From an uncultured Lachnospiraceae bacterium (GTDB lineage: Bacteria > Bacillota > Clostridia > Lachnospirales > Lachnospiraceae), in NCBI GenBank assembly GCA_910585555.1, contig CAJUFU010000098.1, positions 1-7,262 of the forward strand: a stretch of 7,262 nt of DNA, in the 5' to 3' direction. Made by a program: the position numbers and the translations under genes. The notes beneath the pieces were generated by a model, which was not told where the DNA came from, ran no database searches, and saw nothing but the letters and a program-made list of their open reading frames with translations. Shown here one piece after another: positions 1 to 4,776 of the stretch (its first letter is position 1; each line of letters opens with the position of its first letter).

Positions 1-54
1 AACCCGTGTTACCGCCGTGAAAGGGCGATGTCTTAACCGCTTGACCATGGAGCC
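1..54 (-). tRNA. tRNA-Glu (anticodon UUC), 3' part cut by window edge
   Basis: Read on the minus strand, the sequence starts GGCTCCATGGTCAAGCGG at position 54. This is a typical tRNA-Glu acceptor 5' strand and D arm. The anticodon stem TCGCC/GGCGG encloses the seven-base loop CTTTCAC, with anticodon TTC at 21-19, so it reads glutamate codons GAA and GAG. The variable region and the start of the T arm (ACGGGTT) follow before the window ends. The T loop, acceptor 3' strand and any CCA lie outside. A tRNA cluster could continue beyond the edge. Confidence 0.95.
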
Positions 55-66
55 TCAACGAATGAT

Positions 67-95
67 ATGATATCATACTCCGTCAAGTTTGGCAA
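67..95 (-). promoter_or_regulatory. Candidate sigma-A promoter for the tRNA-Glu
   Basis: On the minus strand a -35-like TTGCCA (95-90) and a -10 TATCAT (72-67) are separated by exactly 17 bases. Transcription would start about 6 bases before the mature tRNA 5' end at 54. The -10 box lies within a perfect 10-base palindrome, ATGATATCAT (67-76). A second TATCAT (67-62) makes the exact start uncertain. Confidence 0.4.
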
Positions 96-110
96 GGGAA
101 ACCTATGATT

Positions 111-130
111 TTTTTCTTGTTTTTTCTTGT
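111..130. repeat. Tandem duplication of a 10-base T-rich unit
   Basis: Two perfect head-to-tail copies of TTTTTCTTGT occupy 111-120 and 121-130, between the divergent tRNA and TRIC promoters. The second copy supplies the TTG of the proposed TRIC -35 box. On the plus strand the tract could act as an UP-like or slippage-prone element. No function can be shown from the sequence. Confidence 0.7.
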
Positions 131-155
131 ACTGACAGAACATGCATGTTATATT
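127..155 (+). promoter_or_regulatory. Extended -10 promoter of the TRIC-family gene, with overlapping palindrome
   Basis: A -10 hexamer TATATT (150-155) is preceded directly by TGT (147-149), the extended -10 TGN motif. It lies 17 bases after a weak -35, TTGTAC (127-132). The start would be near 162, giving a leader of about 65 bases to the ATG at 228. A perfect 12-base palindrome, AACATGCATGTT (139-150), covers the spacer and the first base of the -10 box. A repressor bound there would block the promoter, but no regulator is identifiable here. Confidence 0.45.
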
Positions 156-227
156 GTTTTTATTCGTTACCAGTAAGCTTTATCCTATTAAAATTCGTAT
201 TTTTACATATATTATAGAGGAGTTCCC

Positions 228-878
228 ATGGAATTACATGAAACGGTCTTTTTTCCTATAGAAATCATCGGCACCATAGCCTTTGCCTCTTCCGGCGCTA
301 TGGTCGCTGTTCGCAAAAAGCTGGATTTATTCGGCATTATCGTGCTCGGCGTTATCACTGCCGTGGGCGGCGGCATGATCAGGGACCTGTTGATTGGCAG
401 TATCCCTCCCACGATGTTCTACCATCCGGTCTACGTGTTAACTGCCTTTTTAACGGTACTCATCATGTTCCTATTGTTCCGCTTCCGGCCCATTTTACTG
501 GAAAGCCGGTATATGGATACTTATGAAAAGGTCATGAACATCCTGGACGCTGTGGGCCTTGGCGCTTTCACGGTGATCGGTGTGGACACCGGTGTGAATG
601 CCGGTTACGGTGCATACCACTTCCTCATTATCTTTCTTGGCGTCATCACGGGAATCGGCGGCGGTATTCTGCGGGATATCATGGCCGGTGAGACTCCCTT
701 TGTCTTAAAAAAGCATATATACGCCTGTGCGTCTATCTCCGGTGCATGTCTGTATGTGGTTCTTCTGCAGTTTACCCACGCAGATTATGCTATGATGTTT
801 GGCGCTTTTCTGGTAATCGCTGTCCGTATGCTGGCCAGTCATTACCGGTGGAATCTGCCTAGTATTAAGCGGGACTGA
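228..878 (+). CDS. TRIC / UPF0126 (YicG-like) family membrane cation channel
   Basis: This 216-residue protein is very hydrophobic, with about seven transmembrane helices (roughly 7-28, 34-54, 66-84, 103-120, 129-147, 165-183, 187-203). It carries the internal duplication that defines the family: GGGMIRD at 47-53 and GGGILRD at 144-150, the second followed by GETP at 154-157. Older databases label each half a 'glycine transporter' domain. Bacterial relatives were later shown to be trimeric cation channels of the TRIC type, so potassium or another monovalent cation is the likely permeant ion in the cytoplasmic membrane. Length is normal for the family. The start is secure: AGAGGAG (216-222) lies five bases before the ATG. 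It appears to be a single-gene unit divergent from the tRNA. Family assignment is firm, but the substrate is an inference. Confidence 0.9.
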   Translation: MELHETVFFPIEIIGTIAFASSGAMVAVRKKLDLFGIIVLGVITAVGGGMIRDLLIGSIPPTMFYHPVYVLTAFLTVLIMFLLFRFRPILLESRYMDTYEKVMNILDAVGLGAFTVIGVDTGVNAGYGAYHFLIIFLGVITGIGGGILRDIMAGETPFVLKKHIYACASISGACLYVVLLQFTHADYAMMFGAFLVIAVRMLASHYRWNLPSIKRD

Positions 879-963
879 GTCTGCCATTTTAACATTCTAT
901 TTTACTTTTCTTTCCATCTAATCTTCTCTAAATCATCATTCTATGAAATAAAATCCTAAAAGG

Positions 964-1016
964 GAAATCATTTCGGGGCGTCTGCTTCGTTATATACATA
1001 TGAGGGGACATCCTCA
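964..1016 (+). promoter_or_regulatory. Leader of the sigma-factor operon: two dyads and a weak candidate promoter
   Basis: The 150 bases between the TRIC gene and the sigma gene hold no convincing sigma-A promoter. A TATATA at 991-996 has no good -35 partner. Two symmetric elements are visible: GAAATCATTTC (964-974), a dyad around a central C, and TGAGG/CCTCA (1001-1005 with 1012-1016), whose right arm touches the first base of the ribosome binding site. An ECF-like pair, GGAAAT (963-968) and CGTTAT (988-993), is also present, but its 19-base spacing is longer than usual for such promoters. The operon promoter probably lies here, but its exact position is not settled. Confidence 0.3.
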
Positions 1017-1031
1017 GGAGGAATCATCTTG
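1016..1031 (+). promoter_or_regulatory. Strong ribosome binding site that sets a TTG start
   Basis: AGGAGGAA (1016-1023) ends five bases before TTG at 1029-1031. The strength and spacing of this site identify TTG as the start of the sigma factor. A weak start codon behind a strong site suggests deliberately limited translation. Confidence 0.8.
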
Positions 1032-1547
1032 ACGCGTGAAGATAAATTGATACAAAGAATTGAGCAGGGAGACCTGGGTGCGGCAGATGAATTGATTGCC
1101 ATGTTCTACCCGGAGATTCTGCGCTATTGTCTCTGGCACGCTCCCAACCGCAGTCTGGCGGAGGACGCGGCGCAGGAAACGTTTCTGAAAGTCATACGCT
1201 ATTTTGACCGCTATACGCACAAGGGGCAGTTTAAGGCTTTCTTGTATCAGGTTGCCGCCAATACCTGCATCGATATGAGGCGCAAGAACCGCTGCCCCGA
1301 TGTGTCTTTGGAAGATTCGGCCATTGAACCTGTGTACGCAGAACCGGCTTTTGATGCCATCCATGCAGATATGGCCTTAAGACAGCTGATTGGCAGTCTG
1401 CCAAAAGACCTGCAGGAGATTGTTCTTTTACGGTTTGGACAGGATTTGACTTTGCAAGAAATTGCCAAGATACTGCATATGCCGCTTAGAACCGTGCAGT
1501 CTAAGCTGCGCCGGGCACTTAAAAAACTAAAGGCTCAAATTCACTGA
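1029..1547 (+). CDS. ECF-type (sigma-70 family, group IV) RNA polymerase sigma factor
   Basis: The product has 172 residues, normal for an extracytoplasmic-function sigma factor carrying only regions 2 and 4. Region 2 covers about 5-88 and includes the core-binding signature AEDAAQETF (44-52), followed by the region 2.3-2.4 stretch that melts and reads the -10 element. A variable linker (about 89-114) leads to region 4 (about 115-170). Its helix-turn-helix, LTLQEIAKILHMPLRTVQSKL (140-160), reads the -35 element, and a basic tail follows. Translation begins at TTG. The gene leads a same-strand cluster with a six-helix membrane protein 72 bases downstream and an ABC transporter after that. The sigma factor probably controls the transporter and itself, and is probably restrained by the membrane protein. 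No classical zinc-binding anti-sigma gene is present. The ECF subgroup cannot be given from the sequence alone. Confidence 0.93.
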   Translation: MTREDKLIQRIEQGDLGAADELIAMFYPEILRYCLWHAPNRSLAEDAAQETFLKVIRYFDRYTHKGQFKAFLYQVAANTCIDMRRKNRCPDVSLEDSAIEPVYAEPAFDAIHADMALRQLIGSLPKDLQEIVLLRFGQDLTLQEIAKILHMPLRTVQSKLRRALKKLKAQIH

Positions 1548-1604
1548 GCAGATCTGAAAAGCTGCTTATCAAAAATGAGCCGATCGCATTTTCTAAAAAA
1601 CTTT

Positions 1605-1622
1605 GGAAGGAGGGTTATTGTG
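1605..1622 (+). promoter_or_regulatory. Ribosome binding site that moves the membrane-protein start to GTG 1620
   Basis: GGAAGGAGGG (1605-1614) sits five bases upstream of GTG at 1620-1622. The upstream in-frame ATG at 1575 has no such site, and using it would place this purine run inside the coding region. The GTG start is therefore preferred. Confidence 0.85.
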
Positions 1623-2396
1623 AATTATGAAATTTTGGAAAACAAGCTAAAACAGACATTGCAGCAAGTCCCCGCTGTGATCGATAACAGCCATTTAGAG
1701 AGCACACTTTCCCTGGCCCGAAAAGAGGCTTGTCTAAGGCAAAGGCGGGAACGGATTTCCTTTGCGGGCTTTTTGATTAGGCAGATGACCTTTATGGGCT
1801 GGAAAGTCTGGACGGTACAGGGAATTTTTCTTGGCATCCTAAACGCTGTTCTTTCCCGTTTTTACGGATATCATATCTCCCTGCAGACTATGGTAAAGCT
1901 GCTGTTTTGCCTGTCCATTCTGGTTTTTATGACTGTTCTGCCCCTGCTTTACCGGTCTGTCCGTTATCAAATGCAGGAAATAGAAGCGGCAACCCGCTTT
2001 TCCTGTGTAAAACTGCTGCTGGCCAGACTGTTTATCATCAGCATCGGAGACGTCCTGCTGTTATGCGGCATTTTCCTCTCCACAGTCCTAAAGACTACAT
2101 TGCCCGCAGGCAGTACTATATTATACTTGTGCTTTCCGTTTCTTCTAGCAGGCAGCGGATGCCTGTATATGCTCAGACATTTTGCGCCCAGACATTTTTT
2201 TATGGGAAGCCTGTTTTTCTGCTTCTTCTTAATGCTGGTATTTTGTATCATTCCAAACCAATATATGCTTTTATCTTTGCCCTCTTTGACTCTGGTCTGG
2301 ATTATGATATGTGCCCTGCTCTTTGCCTTCTGTATATGGCAGTTTCGCCATATCGTGAAGGACTCGTCCTTTACGGAGGCGCAGCTCATCGTATAA
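1620..2396 (+). CDS. Six-helix membrane protein of unassigned family; candidate anti-sigma/sensor partner of the ECF sigma factor
   Basis: From the GTG start the product has 258 residues. The first 60 or so are hydrophilic, helix-prone and charged (NYEILENKLKQTL, then a KEACLRQRRER stretch ending near 45), so presumably cytoplasmic. About six membrane helices follow: roughly 62-80, 91-111, 133-157, 163-184, 194-212 and 218-241. Between helices 2 and 3 lies a loop with QEIEAATRFS (119-128) followed by KLLLARL, which looks like a conserved functional segment. A short polar C-terminal tail follows. No enzyme motif is visible, nor the HxxxCxxC zinc motif of standard anti-sigma factors. Its place directly behind an ECF sigma gene, plus the cytoplasmic N-terminus joined to a membrane domain, suggests that it binds the sigma factor. 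An alternative is an accessory subunit of the downstream ABC transporter. Reality of the gene is near certain; function is inferred. Confidence 0.85.
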   Translation: MNYEILENKLKQTLQQVPAVIDNSHLESTLSLARKEACLRQRRERISFAGFLIRQMTFMGWKVWTVQGIFLGILNAVLSRFYGYHISLQTMVKLLFCLSILVFMTVLPLLYRSVRYQMQEIEAATRFSCVKLLLARLFIISIGDVLLLCGIFLSTVLKTTLPAGSTILYLCFPFLLAGSGCLYMLRHFAPRHFFMGSLFFCFFLMLVFCIIPNQYMLLSLPSLTLVWIMICALLFAFCIWQFRHIVKDSSFTEAQLIV

Positions 2397-2398
2397 GG

Positions 2399-2456
2399 GA
2401 ACATTAAGAAATGCTAGAGGCGGCAGAGAACGCCGCCTAAGCGTTTCTAAATGTTC
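2399..2456. repeat. Long imperfect inverted repeat between membrane protein and ABC ATPase
   Basis: The left arm (2399-2424, beginning GAACATTAAGAAATGC) pairs with the right arm (2432-2456) over about 25 bases. A perfect GGCGGC/GCCGCC core surrounds a seven-base loop (2425-2431). Mismatches are few, including an A opposite A near 2406 and an extra base near 2417. It begins two bases after the stop of the membrane protein. No T tract follows, so it does not look like a simple intrinsic terminator. Confidence 0.8.
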
Positions 2457-2457
2457 T

Positions 2458-2486
2458 GGAGAATGCCCTTATAGAGGGCATTCTCC
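2458..2486. repeat. Perfect 12-bp hairpin directly after the first inverted repeat
   Basis: GGAGAATGCCCT (2458-2469) and its exact complement AGGGCATTCTCC (2475-2486) flank a five-base loop, TATAG. It starts one base after the preceding inverted repeat. The following bases (GCAACAAAAATATT) lack the T run of an intrinsic terminator on the plus strand, and the minus strand also lacks one. The hairpin ends 32 bases before the ATPase start, so it could protect or cut the message between the two halves of the operon. Confidence 0.85.
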
Positions 2487-2508
2487 GCAACAAAAATATT
2501 ATGATTAT

Positions 2509-2521
2509 GGAGAACATTATG
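2509..2521 (+). promoter_or_regulatory. Ribosome binding site that sets the ABC ATPase start at 2519
   Basis: GGAG (2509-2512) is six bases before ATG 2519-2521. In-frame ATGs at 2501 and 2507 lie before or within this site and have no purine-rich site of their own. Starting at 2519 also gives the N-terminus MELYMEHISKQF, which begins at the usual first beta strand of ABC ATPases. Confidence 0.75.
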
Positions 2522-3400
2522 GAATTATATATGGAACATATTTCGAAGCAATTTAAAGATTTAAAGGCAGTGGATGATGTATCCTTGCGCATCACGCCCG
2601 GCGTATGGGGGCTTTTGGGCGCGAACGGTGCCGGAAAGACAACCCTCATGCGGATGATTGCAGGTATTATGAAACCCTCCGGCGGAGAGATTTTATACGA
2701 TGGGATTCCCATCCATACCCTGAAAGAAAGCTACCGGGATGTGTTTGGCTATCTGCCCCAGGAATTTGGATTTTATCCGGAATTCACCGTAAAAGACTAT
2801 CTGGAATATGTGGCGGTCTTAAAAGGGCTTACGCCCAAAGACAGCAAGCGCAGAATCCATGAGCTTTTGGAGCAAATGACCCTATCCCATGTCAAAAACA
2901 AAAAAATCGCAAAATTATCAGGCGGCATGAAACGCCGAGTGGGCATCGCACAGGCCCTGTTAAACGAGCCTGAGGTGCTAATCTTAGACGAACCTACCAG
3001 CGGACTTGACCCGGGTGAAAGGGTCCGGTTCCGCAACCTGCTCTCCGAATTTGCCCATGACCGCATTGTCCTGATCTCCACACACATTGTCTCGGATGTG
3101 GAATATATCGCCACCCAAAATGCGGTGATGAAGGGCGGGAAGCTTGTGGCCCAGGGAACCACCGAGGAATTGGTAAGGCTGGTGGAGGGCAAAGTTTGGA
3201 CAACCCAGATTCCCGTAGACCGTCTGCCGGCCTATGAACACAAGCTGCAGATTGTAAATATCCGTAACGAAGATGCGGGGCAGATTTCTATCCGTTATCT
3301 TGCCGCCAAACCTTATACCGAAGATTCCGTGCCTGCATCACCGCATTTGGAGGACTTGTACTTATGGATGTTCCCGCAGAAAAATACTGACAGGAGGTGA
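2519..3400 (+). CDS. ABC transporter ATP-binding protein (ABC-2 export type)
   Basis: The product has 293 residues. All nucleotide-binding motifs are intact: Walker A GANGAGKT (34-41), Q-loop glutamine (Q81, in YLPQEFG), signature LSGGMKRR (133-140), Walker B VLILDEP (153-159, with catalytic E158), D-loop SGLD (161-164) and the H-loop histidine (H189, in ISTHI). It should be an active ATPase that dimerises on the cytoplasmic face and powers the permease encoded next. About 90 residues follow the core (205-293), a C-terminal extension common in ABC-2 export ATPases. It ends in the PHLEDLYLWMF segment (275-285), also typical at the end of such proteins. The stop codon is five bases before the permease ATG, so the two genes are translationally linked. 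The substrate cannot be told from the ATPase; peptide, antibiotic or envelope-related export would fit the ECF context. Confidence 0.93.
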   Translation: MELYMEHISKQFKDLKAVDDVSLRITPGVWGLLGANGAGKTTLMRMIAGIMKPSGGEILYDGIPIHTLKESYRDVFGYLPQEFGFYPEFTVKDYLEYVAVLKGLTPKDSKRRIHELLEQMTLSHVKNKKIAKLSGGMKRRVGIAQALLNEPEVLILDEPTSGLDPGERVRFRNLLSEFAHDRIVLISTHIVSDVEYIATQNAVMKGGKLVAQGTTEELVRLVEGKVWTTQIPVDRLPAYEHKLQIVNIRNEDAGQISIRYLAAKPYTEDSVPASPHLEDLYLWMFPQKNTDRR

Positions 3401-3408
3401 GTGCCATG
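3392..3408 (+). promoter_or_regulatory. Ribosome binding site that sets the permease start at ATG 3406
   Basis: A near-perfect AGGAGGTGA (3392-3400) contains the ATPase stop codon and lies eight bases (counted from AGGAGG) before ATG 3406. The in-frame GTG at 3397 overlaps the site itself and is too close to be used. Termination and re-initiation are therefore almost at the same place. Confidence 0.8.
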
Positions 3409-4650
3409 CGCTTATTGAAATTAGAAATGAAACGAATCCTAAAGACCAGACTGACGATCATCCTGCTATTATTATCCTTCCTCTTTTCCTTTCTGTTGGC
3501 GTGGCTACCTATTACCTTTTCCTACAACAGCTATACCGACGCAGAAGGAAAGGAAGTCGTACTGCAGGGTTTAGCGTCAATCGCTTACGAAAAAGACCTG
3601 CAGGCTGATATTGCAGGAACGGTTACCTCAGAAAAGATACGCAGAGCAGTGGAAGATTATCAAGCCTGTCTGCGAAAATATGGGGTGGAAGTTTCCTATG
3701 ATCTGCCGGAAGGCGTCTATGAGACAGAAATCCTGCCCTACGCCCCGCTGTTACACGGTATCAGGGAAGTCTTTGCCAATCCGGATACGGGAATCGCTCC
3801 CACCATCATGGAAATCGACCCGAATCAGATTGATGACTACTACCATGTATGCGAAAATCGTATTGCATCCCTGATGAAGCAGGAGCAGAAAAAACATCCT
3901 GCGGCGCAAAATGCCGCCATAAACCTTTATGGCAAAGTGCAAAAGCCCTACCAGTTTTTCCCCGGCTACAGCACTGACGCCATGGATTATCAGATTATCC
4001 TTGCCTTTTTGATCGTGCTCTTTACCGCAGTGATTGCCGCGCCCGTTTTTACTTCCGATTACCAGACCGGAGCTGACGATATCTTCCGCTGTACCAAATA
4101 CGGTAAAGAAAGATTTGCCATGATAAAAATTCTTTCCCTGTTTATCATCAGCGGAGCGGCATACGCTCTGTGTACCACGATTTATATCCTTGTCTCCGAC
4201 AGCCTCTGGGGATGGGAATGTACCAAAACTTCCATGCAGATGCTATATTCCGCCATCAATCTGCCGGACATGAATATAGGCCAGCTGCAAGGTTTTATCG
4301 CAATATCGGGGTTTCTTGGCATACTGGCCGTTATCAGCTTTACTTTGTTTTTATCCTCACGGATAAGAAATATGGCAGCCAGCCTCTCCGTGGCGCTTTT
4401 GTTTTGCATTTTGCCAATCATCGTCTATATGATTCTGCCCCAGGAAATCGGCCAATGGATTTACAGTATTCTTCCCGCCGGGGGAACCGGCCTGCAGACC
4501 AGCATCCTGTATGCCGCCGCAGAATTTGACTTCTGGAATATCGGAAACGCAGCCATATGGCTTCCTTACGTCATGATCGGCGCCTCTGTGATCGAGATTC
4601 CGCTGTTTGCCTTTTTAACAGTCACTTCTTATTCGAAGCATAAGACTTAA
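3406..4650 (+). CDS. ABC-2 type transporter permease with large extracytoplasmic domain
   Basis: This 414-residue membrane protein begins with a short basic amphipathic segment (MRLLKLEMKRILKTR). Helix 1 follows (about 16-38), then a roughly 155-residue soluble region (39-194) expected outside the membrane. Five more helices are predicted (about 195-214, 240-263, 296-318, 325-344, 383-408). After helix 2 the segment FTSDYQTGADDIFRCTKYGKERFAMIK (215-241) matches the cytoplasmic coupling segment typical of ABC-2 permeases, where the protein contacts its ATPase. Six helices with a long first loop is a common plan for export permeases. It pairs with the upstream ATPase as a presumed homodimeric permease. 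The large outer domain may bind a substrate or an envelope partner. It is the last gene of the plus-strand cluster. Family assignment is strong on topology and context, weaker on sequence. Confidence 0.88.
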   Translation: MRLLKLEMKRILKTRLTIILLLLSFLFSFLLAWLPITFSYNSYTDAEGKEVVLQGLASIAYEKDLQADIAGTVTSEKIRRAVEDYQACLRKYGVEVSYDLPEGVYETEILPYAPLLHGIREVFANPDTGIAPTIMEIDPNQIDDYYHVCENRIASLMKQEQKKHPAAQNAAINLYGKVQKPYQFFPGYSTDAMDYQIILAFLIVLFTAVIAAPVFTSDYQTGADDIFRCTKYGKERFAMIKILSLFIISGAAYALCTTIYILVSDSLWGWECTKTSMQMLYSAINLPDMNIGQLQGFIAISGFLGILAVISFTLFLSSRIRNMAASLSVALLFCILPIIVYMILPQEIGQWIYSILPAGGTGLQTSILYAAAEFDFWNIGNAAIWLPYVMIGASVIEIPLFAFLTVTSYSKHKT

Positions 4651-4681
4651 ATACGAAAAGCTGTAACATTTCACCGGTTAT

Positions 4682-4729
4682 CATAGAAAGCCAGCTCCGA
4701 TACCACCATAAAGGGGCTGGCTTTCTATG
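4682..4729. terminator. Symmetric hairpin between convergent genes; probable bidirectional terminator
   Basis: The arms CATAGAAAGCCAGCTCC (4682-4698) and 4713-4729 pair over 17 bases with a single G-U wobble, around a 14-base loop. Each strand has an AAAG-rich left arm and a CTTTCTAT right arm, so the structure is nearly the same in both directions. The T-rich part lies in the stem, not in a clean tail. The position, 31 bases after the permease stop and 47 after the lipoprotein stop, fits termination of both genes. Confidence 0.75.
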
Positions 4730-4776
4730 CTCCGGCACCGCAAAGCGGAACGAACCTCTTATGTAAGGCTGCCCCA

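Noticed and set aside
869..884. Small hairpin plus T-rich tract as a terminator of the TRIC gene
   Set aside because: The stem is five pairs, two of them G-U, overlaps the stop codon, and the T-rich tract is interrupted. Too weak to call.
1575..1619. ATG at 1575 as the start of the six-helix protein
   Set aside because: No ribosome binding site precedes it, while a strong GGAAGGAGGG would then lie inside the coding region five bases before GTG 1620.
1907..2407. 166-residue open frame on the plus strand inside the six-helix protein gene
   Set aside because: It overlaps almost wholly with a gene that has a clear ribosome binding site and membrane helices. It has no start site signal and reads as an out-of-frame shadow.
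2399..2486. CRISPR array or rho-independent terminator
   Set aside because: The two hairpins have different sequences, so there is no repeat-spacer pattern. No T run follows either stem on either strand.
4170..4529. 119-residue open frame inside the permease gene
   Set aside because: Out-of-frame shadow within the last part of the permease; no ribosome binding site and no recognisable domain.
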